Assembly: GCA_949524905.1 (NCBI GenBank)
Contig: CATINC010000015.1
Coordinates: 108,972-172,971, forward strand
From: Opitutia bacterium UBA7350
GTDB lineage: Bacteria > Verrucomicrobiota > Verrucomicrobiia > Opitutales > Coraliomargaritaceae
Direction: 5' to 3'
Length of the DNA: 64,000 nt
Within the stretch, counting starts at the first letter, position 1. The number at the start of each line of letters is the position of its first letter. The notes under the pieces were generated by a model. The model was not told where the DNA came from. It ran no database searches and saw only the letters and a program-made list of their open reading frames with translations. The position numbers and the translations under genes are program-made. Of the stretch, positions 19,357-28,393 are shown piece by piece.

Positions 19357-21189
19357 ATGAAAGAAATGACTCCCCTTGAGGAAATACGCCATTCCGCAGC
19401 ACACGTGCTGGCAACAGCTGTATTGCGCCTTTACCCTAAGGCTCAGCTGGATATTGGCCCACCCACCGATAATGGCTTTTACTACGACATAGACCTTGAT
19501 AAAAAACTTGATGCCGACGATCTCGATGCCCTTCAGGCTGAGATGAAAAAAATTATTAAGGAAAACCAAAAATTCGAACGCATCGAGTGCAGCCGTGAGG
19601 ATGCTGTTAAAAAAATTAAGGCTATGGGTCAAGAACGCTACAAGCTGGGTCGCCTCGATGACATCCCAGAAGGAGAGCAGGTAAGCTTTTACCGTAATGG
19701 CGAATTTCTCGACCTATGCGCTGGCTCGCACGTGAGCTACACTAAAAAAATCAAAGCTTTTAAATTACTATCAATCGCTGGGGCTTACCACCGTGGTGAT
19801 GAGAAAAACAAACAGCTCCAGCGCATTTACGGCACCGCTTTTACCACTAAGGATGCCCTCGAGGAATATCTTGAACACTTAGAGCAGGCTCGCGCACGCG
19901 ACCACCGAAAACTCGGTCGCGACCTGAAGCTTTTTCACATCGATGAAGCAGTAGGAATCGGAATGGTTCTTTGGACGCCTAATGGTGCAGTCCTTAGAAC
20001 TGAGCTTCAAAATTTTATAACTGAAGAACTTCAAAAAACCGGATATGATCAAGTCTACACACCTCATATAGGCAAACTGGGGCTCTACCGTACCTCGGGT
20101 CATTTTCCTTATTACAAAGAGTCTCAATTCCCAGCCATTGCAGAACCTGGCATGATTGAGTCTCTTGCTGATAAAGGCTGCTCTTGTGCAGACCTCTCCA
20201 ACCAACTTGATTCCGGCGAAATCGACGGCTACCTACTTAAGCCGATGAATTGCCCCATGCATATCAAGATTTTTGATAGTCAACCACACTCCTACCGTGA
20301 TCTACCTGTTCGCCTTGCCGAGTTTGGGACCGTTTACCGGTGGGAGCAATCAGGCGAACTCAACGGCCTTACTCGTGTTCGCGGCTTCACTCAAGACGAT
20401 GCCCACCTATTCTGCACCGAGGATCAGATTGCAGACGAGATAGCAGGTTGTCTCGACCTCGTTAAGCTTGTCTTCAGTACCCTTGGAATGTCCGAGTACC
20501 GCGTGCGCATCGGTCTCCGTGATACCGACACCAGCAAATATGTTGGTGATGCCGAAAAATGGGATCGCGCTGAAAGCGCACTCCGCGAAGCCGCTCAAAA
20601 CCTCGGAGTCGATTACTCCGAAGAACCAGGTGAAGCTGCATTCTACGGTCCTAAAATCGACTTTGTCGTGAAAGATGTTATAGGGCGTGAGTGGCAACTT
20701 GGAACGGTGCAGGTAGATTACAACCTCCCCGAACGATTTAATCTGCATTACATTGGTGCAGATAACGAAAAGCACCGCCCCGTTATGATTCACCGAGCAC
20801 CCTTTGGCTCTATGGAACGTTTCTGCGGCGTCCTCATAGAGCATTTTGCTGGCAATTTCCCGACATGGCTTGCTCCCGAGCAAGTACGCATCCTACCAAT
20901 GAATGACGATCTCGTTGTCCGCGCGCGCGAAATTGAAATCCTTTTGAAAGCTGCAAAAATTCGTGTCACCGTTGACGCTGTTGCCGATAAACTCGGTGCT
21001 AAAATCCGCAAAGCTGAACTCGATAAAGTTCCCCACATGCTGATCTTAGGAAAACGTGAGGCTGAGGAAGGCAAGGTAGCAGTTCGCTCCCGCGCAAACA
21101 AAGCCCTAGAAGGAACCAAAGCAGTGGATACACTAATGGCAGAATTAGTTGCTAATATTGCCGCAAAAAAATTACCCGACCCCTCTTAA
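19357..21189 (+). CDS. thrS: threonyl-tRNA synthetase lacking the TGS domain
   Basis: 610 residues with the ATG at 19357 (MKEMTPLEEIRHSAAHVLA); the frame is open a further 45 bases upstream without a credible start. It begins directly with the N2 editing domain (HSAAHVLATA and DLCAGSHV, the zinc-like HxxxH/CxxxH site), then the class II core (MNCPMHIKIF; TVYRWEQSGELNGLTRVRGFTQDDAHLFC; HRAPFGSMERFCGVLIEH) and the anticodon-binding domain. The usual N-terminal TGS domain (about 60 residues) is absent. It appears functional in aminoacylation and editing. Followed 15 bases later by yhbY. Confidence 0.96.
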   Translation: MKEMTPLEEIRHSAAHVLATAVLRLYPKAQLDIGPPTDNGFYYDIDLDKKLDADDLDALQAEMKKIIKENQKFERIECSREDAVKKIKAMGQERYKLGRLDDIPEGEQVSFYRNGEFLDLCAGSHVSYTKKIKAFKLLSIAGAYHRGDEKNKQLQRIYGTAFTTKDALEEYLEHLEQARARDHRKLGRDLKLFHIDEAVGIGMVLWTPNGAVLRTELQNFITEELQKTGYDQVYTPHIGKLGLYRTSGHFPYYKESQFPAIAEPGMIESLADKGCSCADLSNQLDSGEIDGYLLKPMNCPMHIKIFDSQPHSYRDLPVRLAEFGTVYRWEQSGELNGLTRVRGFTQDDAHLFCTEDQIADEIAGCLDLVKLVFSTLGMSEYRVRIGLRDTDTSKYVGDAEKWDRAESALREAAQNLGVDYSEEPGEAAFYGPKIDFVVKDVIGREWQLGTVQVDYNLPERFNLHYIGADNEKHRPVMIHRAPFGSMERFCGVLIEHFAGNFPTWLAPEQVRILPMNDDLVVRAREIEILLKAAKIRVTVDAVADKLGAKIRKAELDKVPHMLILGKREAEEGKVAVRSRANKALEGTKAVDTLMAELVANIAAKKLPDPS

Positions 21190-21204
21190 CCATTCTCGAT
21201 ATTT

Positions 21205-21489
21205 GTGGACTCTAAACCTTTAAGTAGCGCTGAAAAAAAGGAGCTGCGCGGCGTAGCACAACGCCTGAAACCGCACGTTAATATTGGTAAAAACGGTCTC
21301 AGTGATTCTGTCATAAGTGAAATTAAAACCGCCCTTCTAAAGAATGGCCTCATCAAAATTCGGCTGGATACTTCGCGCGAAACCATGCGATTCCTCTGCG
21401 AGGAAATTCCTACCCTCACAAGCTGTGAGCTTGTAGGTTTGGTCGGTCGAGTCGGCATCTTTTTTCGGGAGATGCCCCAAGGCAATTAA
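21205..21489 (+). CDS. yhbY: CRM-domain RNA-binding protein (YhbY family)
   Basis: 94 residues, a single CRM domain that in bacteria associates with pre-50S ribosomes. Seen: LSSAEKKELRGVAQRLKPHVNIGKNGLSD (start of the domain; GKNG is the GxxG loop), LIKIRLDTSRE, and the terminal VGLVGRVGIFFRE. Starts at GTG 21205, 15 bases after thrS stop, so probably co-transcribed with thrS. Confidence 0.9.
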   Translation: MDSKPLSSAEKKELRGVAQRLKPHVNIGKNGLSDSVISEIKTALLKNGLIKIRLDTSRETMRFLCEEIPTLTSCELVGLVGRVGIFFREMPQGN

Positions 21490-21591
21490 TGCGCTTAACC
21501 TCGTATAAGGCCTGTATATAGGTTAGGGTCGCTCGGACTGGTCGCCACTTCGTCGCTTTACAGACTTCCCTTCTGAATATAAATTATCAAC

Positions 21592-22572
21592 ATGTCCGAT
21601 TTCAGAACTGTCCAACAATTAAAAGGCCTCGATCGCGAACTGGCAGTTCCCTTTCGAGGTATCTTTATCCTTCGCCGTAAAACTTCTAAAACGGCTCGCA
21701 ACGGCAACCCTTTCTTGAGCTGTGAGTTTGGTGATTCTAGCGGCATTTTTTCCGCTAATTGTTTCGGTGATTCACCCCTTTTTACTGCCCTTGATCCAGC
21801 AGAAGAAGGCATAATTGTGAAAATTGCTGGCACGACTGAGTATTACAATAACCGCTTCTCACCACGTCTTACGGCAGGCGAAATTATCAGCTATGATACA
21901 GCCCTTGATGAAGGCGTTCTGGATCAACTGATCGAAACCCCGCCTGAAAGCGAAGCAAAACTCTGGCAAGACTTGCAGGATGCAGTTAAATCGATCAAGC
22001 ATCTTCAGTTACGAGAAACCGTTGAACGTGTGATGGATGAAACTGAGACTGCTCTACGCATGAGTCCTGCAGCGATCAGTATGCACCATGCCTATCAGCA
22101 TGGTCTACTTGAACATACCGTTCATATGCTCCGAGCAGCCCGCGTACTACTGCCCCTTTACCCAGAAGCAGACTACGACCTCACGCTCGCCGGCATCGCC
22201 CTTCACGACATCGGCAAACTGGAAGAATACGAGGGCGAGTTTGCTGCTAAAACAAGTCGAATCGGGACGCTCCAAGGTCATGTAGTCATAGGTTTCCGGA
22301 TTGCCCGTAAGGCTGCTTTACAGTGTGGTCTCAATGAAGACCTGACAGAACGTCTTGAACACATCATACTCAGCCATCAAGGCGAAAAGGAATGGGGCGC
22401 TGCCGCCATGGCCGCCACCCCTGAAGCAGTCTTTGTTTCAATGATCGACAACCTTGACGCTAAGATGGGAATGGTGCAACGCGTCTTACGCAACAGCCCA
22501 GAGGGGGAGGTCTTTTCAGAATTTTTACCTGGACTTCAAACTCGAGTTTTACTGACGCCGCCAAAGAAATAA
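21592..22572 (+). CDS. OB-fold plus HD-domain 3'-5' exoribonuclease (YhaM-like)
   Basis: 326 residues. The N-terminal part (about 1-110) is an OB-fold nucleic-acid-binding domain (FRGIFILRRKTSKTARNGNPFLSCEFGD). The C-terminal HD domain has HGLLEHTVHMLRAA (first His), IALHDIGKLEEYE (HD pair), GTLQGHVVIG and HIILSHQGEKEWG plus MIDNLDAKMG, the metal ligands of the family. YhaM family proteins degrade RNA and ssDNA 3' to 5'. Its stop is directly followed by the ATG of the next gene, suggesting coupling. Confidence 0.9.
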   Translation: MSDFRTVQQLKGLDRELAVPFRGIFILRRKTSKTARNGNPFLSCEFGDSSGIFSANCFGDSPLFTALDPAEEGIIVKIAGTTEYYNNRFSPRLTAGEIISYDTALDEGVLDQLIETPPESEAKLWQDLQDAVKSIKHLQLRETVERVMDETETALRMSPAAISMHHAYQHGLLEHTVHMLRAARVLLPLYPEADYDLTLAGIALHDIGKLEEYEGEFAAKTSRIGTLQGHVVIGFRIARKAALQCGLNEDLTERLEHIILSHQGEKEWGAAAMAATPEAVFVSMIDNLDAKMGMVQRVLRNSPEGEVFSEFLPGLQTRVLLTPPKK

Positions 22573-23379
22573 ATGCGGAGCCATAATTTAATGGGGTATT
22601 TGCATACAGATGAACTTCCCACTTATTGGCAGTGGCCTAATGTGTTAGGGATAGACGCCGCCGTGGTAGCTGTGAGTTGGTACTGGTTTTTACTCCCCCC
22701 AGAAATCTCACTTCCTCTTATTCCAGCTTCAGTTCTTGCGCTTTCTGTGTGGTTAACTTACCTCGCAGATCGCCTCCTTGATATACGCCAAAAAGAGCCT
22801 TCAGAAATCAACTCCCTGCGCCACCGCATAATCGCTCAAAACCAAAAAATTCTTCGGTCTCTCTGGGGTATTCTTTTTTTAATCAATCTAATGCTCGCTT
22901 TCTTCGGCCTCAGTGAAGCACAACTAACTCGAGGATTTTTTCTATTACTAGTAACCCTTGGATATGTTTTAGCTGCGCAGAAAGTTAAATCCCCTCTCCA
23001 CTGGAAAGAATTCTCTGTCGGCATTATCTTTACCTGCGGAGTACTCCTCTTCATCAGACAACCACTACCTTGGACGATGCCCCTAATGCTAATAATACTT
23101 TTTAGCTGCAATTGTCAGATCGTTGCTGAAATTGACCGCCTCAAAAGCCCTCAAAAGAATGAAGCTTTACGAAAAAACCACATATCCATTCTAATAAACC
23201 TAGTCCTTGCTACCTTTTTAGCTCTTGTGTTTCTGCCGATAGCCCTTTGCGGCATCATCGCTCTTGTTGGACTCTATTACTTGCGCCACGATATAGATTG
23301 CGAAAATTCACGAATCATGGCGGATGCCGCCTTAATGATCCCTCCGTTTTTGTACTTTATCTGGACTCTGCTCGCTTAG
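22573..23379 (+). CDS. multi-pass membrane protein, unknown (faintly UbiA-like)
   Basis: 268 residues with about seven to eight hydrophobic segments (around residues 25-65, 95-115, 120-135, 145-185, 208-235, 248-268). The only motif-like features are LTYLADRLLDIRQ after the second helix and IVAEIDRLKSP in the middle; paired Asp-rich loops of this kind recall UbiA prenyltransferases, whose NDxxD/DxxxD sites bind prenyl diphosphates, but the exact signature is not there. Starts on the base after the YhaM-like stop. Its stop overlaps the stop of the LolA-like gene by 4 bases. Role unknown. Confidence 0.7.
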   Translation: MRSHNLMGYLHTDELPTYWQWPNVLGIDAAVVAVSWYWFLLPPEISLPLIPASVLALSVWLTYLADRLLDIRQKEPSEINSLRHRIIAQNQKILRSLWGILFLINLMLAFFGLSEAQLTRGFFLLLVTLGYVLAAQKVKSPLHWKEFSVGIIFTCGVLLFIRQPLPWTMPLMLIILFSCNCQIVAEIDRLKSPQKNEALRKNHISILINLVLATFLALVFLPIALCGIIALVGLYYLRHDIDCENSRIMADAALMIPPFLYFIWTLLA

Positions 23380-24134
23380 TCCTTAACCACTTTAAAGTAC
23401 GAATCATAGATCCCTTCATTGGACCGGACGTCCGAAATCGTCACGACTTTCACGGGCTCACCGTTTTCAAAGTATCTCTGTACCTTTGCCCAATAAACGC
23501 CATCAATTAATCGGAAATCCTCATAAATGATTTCCTCTAAAGTAGGCTCGCCTCCGTCGCTTTTGCTAGGTAAGGCTCGTTGCATTTTAATTTCCTGAAA
23601 ATGGTCCAAACTCAGCCATAAGCTTTTAAAGCCGAAATTACCGGCAGGATCAAAATCAAGACGCACTGCATCTTCGCCATTTACTTGGTCAAACCCAACC
23701 ACAGTTATATATTTTCGATTCTTAAATGCTGAATAAAAGGGGGAATCAAAATTGCTATCTGTAGCTAGGATGCTCAGTTCGCTTCCTTCAATCTCAGTCA
23801 ATGCGATCTGTTGATTGGCCGTAGAAACTTTACGCCAACCTTTTTTGCCATTGTAGATTGTTGAAATATTAAAGTCGTCTAAGCTAATTAAAAGACGCAT
23901 CTTGTTGGGACGTTTGCGCACCAGTCGAAAAGCAATCTTCTGGTCATCTTGCTCAATAAATCCATTTATGATAATGCTATTAAGCCTATCTAGATTAGAC
24001 TTACCACCATTTTCAGAAATGAACTCGTGATGTATTTGGTATAAGGTGGGTAAGGATTCCTCTGCTTGAGCAAGTGATGCGGTGAAAATACCGAGGAGGC
24101 ACAAAAAAATAACTACCATTATTAATTTTTTCAT
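23376..24134 (-). CDS. secreted LolA-like / outer-membrane lipoprotein-sorting-fold protein
   Basis: 252 residues. Start chosen at ATG 24134 (MKKLIMVVIFLCLLGIF), giving a clean signal peptide ending ASLAQA-EES; the longer frame to 24170 adds a non-conserved leader. The mature part is beta-rich with a LolA/LolB-style pattern: a helix with NGGKSNLDRLNSI, GFIEQDDQKIAFRLVRKRPNKMRLLI, YNGKKGWRKV, and VRLDFDPAGNFG, ending with EIIYEDFRLIDGVYWAKVQRY. Likely a periplasmic lipid- or lipoprotein-binding protein. Seven-family assignment between LolA and related uncharacterised proteins cannot be settled by eye. 42 bases after coaC on the same strand. Confidence 0.7.
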   Translation of the reverse strand: MKKLIMVVIFLCLLGIFTASLAQAEESLPTLYQIHHEFISENGGKSNLDRLNSIIINGFIEQDDQKIAFRLVRKRPNKMRLLISLDDFNISTIYNGKKGWRKVSTANQQIALTEIEGSELSILATDSNFDSPFYSAFKNRKYITVVGFDQVNGEDAVRLDFDPAGNFGFKSLWLSLDHFQEIKMQRALPSKSDGGEPTLEEIIYEDFRLIDGVYWAKVQRYFENGEPVKVVTISDVRSNEGIYDSYFKVVKD

Positions 24135-24176
24135 AAATAATTTACCCCTAAGATTTAAAATTCTGCACAAGAATGA

Positions 24177-24740
24177 TCAACCTAATAAATCTAGAACTTT
24201 CTTTATGATTGATTCAACCGAAGCTTGCTTGCCAGACCCTTTATAACCGCAAGCTAAACGACCCCACTCAGGATCTACAAAATGATAGCCTCGTTCCGTT
24301 AATGTTGCGATGTTTGCTTGGGTTGCAGGGTGATCCAGCATTTTTCCATTCATCGCGGGTGCAATCAATACCGGAGCTTGAGTCGCCAAATGAATAGAGC
24401 TCAGTAAATCTGGCGCTAGTCCATGAGCAAAATTAGCGATGCAATGCGCAGTTGCGGGCGCCACTAACAGTATATCCGCACGATCTGCGATTTCAATGTG
24501 ACCTGGTTGCCAACCGGCCTCCTCTGCCCATAGATCCGAAGCAGCTGAATTACGGGCTAAGGTCTGCAAGGTTAGTGGTTGGATGAAACGGCAAGCCGAT
24601 TGCGTCAATATAGGAAAAACATCCGCCCCGTATTCCACTAAGCGACTCGTCAGATCTGCGGCTTTATAGGCCGCAATTGAACCAGTCACTCCCAGAACTA
24701 TTGTTCGATTTTTTAACTGATTATCTGGACTCTTCACCAC
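24177..24740 (-). CDS. coaC: phosphopantothenoylcysteine decarboxylase (stand-alone CoaC)
   Basis: 187 residues, an HFCD flavoprotein. Decarboxylates 4'-phosphopantothenoylcysteine in coenzyme A synthesis. Seen: VLGVTGSIAAYKAADLTSRL (FMN-binding start), the histidine region WQPGHIEIADRADILLVAPATAH, the PAMNGKM motif that binds the carboxylate, and RLACGYKGSGK with the catalytic cysteine loop. In most bacteria CoaC is fused to CoaB (Dfp); here the frame ends after the flavoprotein domain and no CoaB ligase gene is in the window. Starts at GTG 24740. Divergent from leuA. Confidence 0.88.
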   Translation of the reverse strand: MVKSPDNQLKNRTIVLGVTGSIAAYKAADLTSRLVEYGADVFPILTQSACRFIQPLTLQTLARNSAASDLWAEEAGWQPGHIEIADRADILLVAPATAHCIANFAHGLAPDLLSSIHLATQAPVLIAPAMNGKMLDHPATQANIATLTERGYHFVDPEWGRLACGYKGSGKQASVESIIKKVLDLLG

Positions 24741-24833
24741 TCACACCCTAAACAAAAATATGTATACAACAAGCACCAAGCTATTATTTCCGCTAGTAAT
24801 TCGTCGAGAACCGTACAGGATAAGCAGAATAAC

Positions 24834-26504
24834 ATGCAAGCTCATCCCATCACTAAGTACCAACCGGTCACCCCTATCGACCTCCCCGACCGCCAGTGGC
24901 CAAGTCGCCAAATAGAGCGTGCCCCAATTTGGGCCAGCGTCGATTTACGCGATGGCAACCAAGCACTCGCCATCCCAATGACCGTTGATGATAAAATTGA
25001 ATTTTTCGACTCACTGGTGCAAACGGGATTTAAGGAAATTGAAGTTGGCTTCCCCTCTGCCAGTCAAACCGAGTTTGATTTCATTCGCCGTTTGATAGAC
25101 GAAAAACGCATTCCAGAAGATGTCACCGTGCAAGTTCTGGTACAGGCGCGCGCGCACCTCATCCGCCGAACTTTTGAAAGCCTCAAGGGGATACCCCGAG
25201 CTATCGTCCACCTCTACAATTCTACCTCTCCATTACAGCGCGAAGTTACCTTTAATAAAACAAAGGAGGAGATTAAGGCTATCGCAGTTGAAGGAACTGA
25301 ATTGATTAAAAGCCTAGTTGATACCATCCCAGAAACGCATATCCGTCTCCAGTATTCCCCCGAAAGTTTTTCCGATACCGAAACCGACTATGCGCTTGAG
25401 GTATGCCAAGCGGTCATGTCAGTCTGGCAACCTACCGAATCCAACAAAATCATCCTTAATCTTCCAGCTACGGTAGAAATTGCCACCCCTAATCACCACG
25501 CTGATCAAATCGAATGGTTCTGCCGTCATCTTAAAGAGCGCAATAAGGCTATCATAAGCCTACATACTCATAACGACCGCGGAACTGGAACTGCTGCCAC
25601 CGAACTTGGACTCTTAGCCGGCGCTGATCGAGTTGAGGGCACTCTCTTTGGTAATGGTGAGCGCACTGGTAACCTCGACCTCGTTACAGTTGCACTCAAC
25701 CTCTACGCCCAAGGCATCGATCCTAACCTAGACCTTGCAGACATTCCAAGCCTACGCGCCACGTATGAACGCATAACACGCATGAATGTGCCGGAGCGTC
25801 ATCCCTACGCTGGCGATCTTGTCTTCACTGCCTTTTCAGGCTCGCATCAAGACGCAATTAAAAAAGGTATGGATCTCCAAGCTAAAAAAGCATCTCCAAG
25901 CTCTTTATGGCGTGTCCCTTATCTCCTTATAGACCCCCAAGATATTGGCCGAAGCTACGAAGCCATTATACGCATCAATAGTCAAAGCGGTAAAGGCGGC
26001 GTGGCCTTCCTGTTGCACCGTCATCATGGTCTTGACCTGCCAAAGGCCATGCATCCTGAAGTTGGCGAGGCGATAAACCGCGCTGCCGACAAAGATAGCC
26101 GAGAACTCACCACTGATGAGATTCACGAGATCTTTCTATGCGAGTACGTCGAGCGACAAACTCCGCTTAAAATAATTGAAATTAAAAGCAAGGATTTCGA
26201 GAAATCAGGCGAGCTCCATATCGAAGCAGAAATTATTCATCGAGATAAAAAAGAAATCATTGGCGGCACCGGCAATGGCCCCATCAGTGCTTTTGTAGAT
26301 GCCTTAAAGGACTGTGGTTTAAAAGATTTTCAAATTCTTGATTATCGCCAGCACTCGATTGGCCATGGTTCTAAAACCGAGGCTGCTGCCTATATCCAAA
26401 TCAAAAAAGAGGACGGCAGAATTTATTTCGGATGCGGCATCGACTCAAATATTGAATTCGCTGGACTCAATGCACTCGTAAGTGCTTTTAATCGCTCCCG
26501 TTAA
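24834..26504 (+). CDS. leuA: 2-isopropylmalate synthase (long, LeuA2 type)
   Basis: 556 residues; condenses 2-ketoisovalerate and acetyl-CoA at the entry to leucine synthesis. Seen: WASVDLRDGNQAL (metal-binding Asp and catalytic Arg), GFKEIEVGFPSASQTEFDF, ILNLPATVEIATPN, ISLHTHNDRGTGTAATELGLLAGADRVEGTLFGNGERTGN (His pair and Gly-rich signature), AFSGSHQDAIKKG; the C-terminal 120 residues are the LeuA dimer/allosteric domain for leucine inhibition (GPISAFVDAL, GHGSKTEAAAYI). No attenuator-like leader was seen. Followed 20 bases later by dapF, possibly one transcript. Confidence 0.96.
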   Translation: MQAHPITKYQPVTPIDLPDRQWPSRQIERAPIWASVDLRDGNQALAIPMTVDDKIEFFDSLVQTGFKEIEVGFPSASQTEFDFIRRLIDEKRIPEDVTVQVLVQARAHLIRRTFESLKGIPRAIVHLYNSTSPLQREVTFNKTKEEIKAIAVEGTELIKSLVDTIPETHIRLQYSPESFSDTETDYALEVCQAVMSVWQPTESNKIILNLPATVEIATPNHHADQIEWFCRHLKERNKAIISLHTHNDRGTGTAATELGLLAGADRVEGTLFGNGERTGNLDLVTVALNLYAQGIDPNLDLADIPSLRATYERITRMNVPERHPYAGDLVFTAFSGSHQDAIKKGMDLQAKKASPSSLWRVPYLLIDPQDIGRSYEAIIRINSQSGKGGVAFLLHRHHGLDLPKAMHPEVGEAINRAADKDSRELTTDEIHEIFLCEYVERQTPLKIIEIKSKDFEKSGELHIEAEIIHRDKKEIIGGTGNGPISAFVDALKDCGLKDFQILDYRQHSIGHGSKTEAAAYIQIKKEDGRIYFGCGIDSNIEFAGLNALVSAFNRSR

Positions 26505-26524
26505 AAGATGTCCTACGAGCTAAG

Positions 26525-27364
26525 ATGATGAAATTTTATAAATATCACGCCCTCGGCAATGACTACCTTGTACTCGATCCCAAGGATGCCGCCGCACTAC
26601 CCACTGAGGAAGAAATCATTCGTATCTGCCATCGTAACTTCGGCCTAGGCTCAGACGGCATCCTTTATGGCCCTAACCCAAGTGAAACCGCACAATTTGG
26701 TCTGCGAATCATTAATCCAGATGGCAGTGAGGCAGAAAAAAGTGGCAACGGTTTGCGCATTTTTACCCGTTACCTCTATGATAGTGGACACGTCCATACA
26801 GAAGCCTTTACAGTAGACACCCTGGGAGGAGTGGTAACCTGTGAAATAAGCGAAGGGGCAGATTCCATTACCGTTGATATGGGTCGTGTTACCTTTGGGC
26901 GCGACCCCCAAGATTCTAACGCTAAAACCGAAGAAACCCTTCAGATCAAGGGAGTCGACTATCGGGTTCATATTGCGGATATCGGCAACCCGCATTGTGT
27001 TGTCTCCCTTGAAAACATCTCTCCAGATCTGGCTTGTGAAGTGGGCGCTGCCCTAGAAGTGCATCCTTCCTTTCCCAAGCGCACAAACGTTCAATTCCTT
27101 AAAGCAATCGACCGTAAAAATATTCAAATTGAAATTTGGGAACGCGGTGCAGGCTATACATTAGCCTCCGGATCTAGCAGTAGTGCCGCCGCGGCAGTAG
27201 CACACAAACTTGGTCTATGCGATAAAGACCTTACCGTGCATATGCCAGGAGGAGCGATTGGCATTCAAATCCGTGAAGACTACGCTATTCGTATGACCGG
27301 ACCAGCGACCCGAGTCGCTGAGATGCAATTCGACCCTGAAGCCCTAAGCTATAAAGCTTACTGA
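26525..27364 (+). CDS. dapF: diaminopimelate epimerase homologue with both catalytic cysteines replaced by serine
   Basis: 279 residues, full-length DapF fold: MKFYKYHALGNDYLV, FGLGSDGILY, NPDGSEAEKSGNG, IGNPHCVVSL, the two-fold second half, RTNVQF, and WERGAGYTLASGSSSSAAA. The family interconverts LL- and meso-diaminopimelate with two cysteine general bases, one in the N-terminal CGNG motif and one in the C-terminal ACGSG motif. Here these read K-S73-GNG (codon AGT at 26741) and A-S215-GS (codon TCC at 27167), so both bases are serine. All surrounding motifs are intact, arguing against pseudogene decay. It may be a slow epimerase, a different racemase or an enzyme of different chemistry. 20 bases after leuA; its stop abuts that of aguA. 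Confidence 0.9.
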   Translation: MMKFYKYHALGNDYLVLDPKDAAALPTEEEIIRICHRNFGLGSDGILYGPNPSETAQFGLRIINPDGSEAEKSGNGLRIFTRYLYDSGHVHTEAFTVDTLGGVVTCEISEGADSITVDMGRVTFGRDPQDSNAKTEETLQIKGVDYRVHIADIGNPHCVVSLENISPDLACEVGAALEVHPSFPKRTNVQFLKAIDRKNIQIEIWERGAGYTLASGSSSSAAAAVAHKLGLCDKDLTVHMPGGAIGIQIREDYAIRMTGPATRVAEMQFDPEALSYKAY

Positions 27365-28393
27365 TCACGCCGAAGCAGGTTGGTGTTGGCTAAGGCAATG
27401 CAATGCTCCGCCTTCTCGAATGATATCACGGCAATCAAAACTCAGGATCTTTCGACCCGGGTAACATTCGCCCAAAATGCAATGCACTTCACCTTCTTTA
27501 TCCGTTTGGCCATAGCTAGGAAAGATGACCGCTCCATTCAAAACGAGGTAATTCAGATAACTTGCTGCTGCTATTTGACCATCAACAAAAATTGTATCCG
27601 GCATCGGTAAAGCTTTGGTGCGGTATCGCTTTCCATTAGAATCGGTAAACTGCCGAATCAGTTGCTCATTTTCTGCTAAAATTGCGTGATCCTTATGTCC
27701 GGCATCTGGCACCGCTGCGTATAATATGGCGTCTTCTGCATAAAAGCGCGCCACGTTATCAATATGACCATCGGTGTCATCACCTGCCAAACCACCCTTC
27801 AGCCAATGGATGCAGGAAATCCCCAACCCTTCCATTAAATGCCGCTCTATCGTGGCTTTTTCAAAAACTTCGCCTCGATTAGAGTTTAATAAAACTGATT
27901 CCGTAGTCAGCAAAACCTGAGCACCGTTACATTCAATTGCACCCCCTTCCAGCACATACTTTTCTCTTTTGATGCTCAATTTGAGTGCATTGGCAATCCA
28001 CGCTGCCGCCTGATCATCGCGTGTCCATGGGGTATATTTCTCGCCCCATGCATTAAAGCGCCAATCCGACACCAGTAAGTTCTGAGTAGACTTATTTAAG
28101 AGAAAAAGAGGTCCAAAATCCCTACACCAAACGTCATCACATCTATAATCAAACAACATCACCTCAGCACCCACAAGATGCTCACGCAACCCGGAATGAT
28201 TCTCGAGGGGGCATAAGACATATACCGGCTGAAAATCTGCAACCATGCAAAATAATTGAGCCATTCGTGCCTGAACCCGCTCCAAGTGACTTGGCCAAAG
28301 ATTGTTATGGGTCGGCCAGGCAAACCAAACCGCCTCCTGTCGTTCCCAATCTGCCGGCAATCGATAGTTAGAGAGCGCTAGCGCTTCACTCAT
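27365..28393 (-). CDS. aguA: agmatine deiminase
   Basis: 342 residues; hydrolyses agmatine to N-carbamoylputrescine and ammonia. Seen: ADWERQEAVWFAWP, the guanidinium-binding DDVWCRDFGP, KYVLEGGAIECNG, GLAGDDTDGHIDNVARF with the catalytic His/Asp, and the catalytic cysteine near the C-terminus in REGGALHCLSQHQP (about residue 333). The start overlaps the end of aguB by 8 bases, so aguB-aguA form a tightly coupled operon. Uses the agmatine from speA at 11.5-13.5 kb. Confidence 0.96.
   Translation of the reverse strand: MSEALALSNYRLPADWERQEAVWFAWPTHNNLWPSHLERVQARMAQLFCMVADFQPVYVLCPLENHSGLREHLVGAEVMLFDYRCDDVWCRDFGPLFLLNKSTQNLLVSDWRFNAWGEKYTPWTRDDQAAAWIANALKLSIKREKYVLEGGAIECNGAQVLLTTESVLLNSNRGEVFEKATIERHLMEGLGISCIHWLKGGLAGDDTDGHIDNVARFYAEDAILYAAVPDAGHKDHAILAENEQLIRQFTDSNGKRYRTKALPMPDTIFVDGQIAAASYLNYLVLNGAVIFPSYGQTDKEGEVHCILGECYPGRKILSFDCRDIIREGGALHCLSQHQPASA

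Noticed and set aside
26525..27364. dapF as a decaying pseudogene
   Set aside because: The frame is full length with all other motifs intact, and both substitutions are to the same chemically similar residue, so loss of function by random decay is unlikely.
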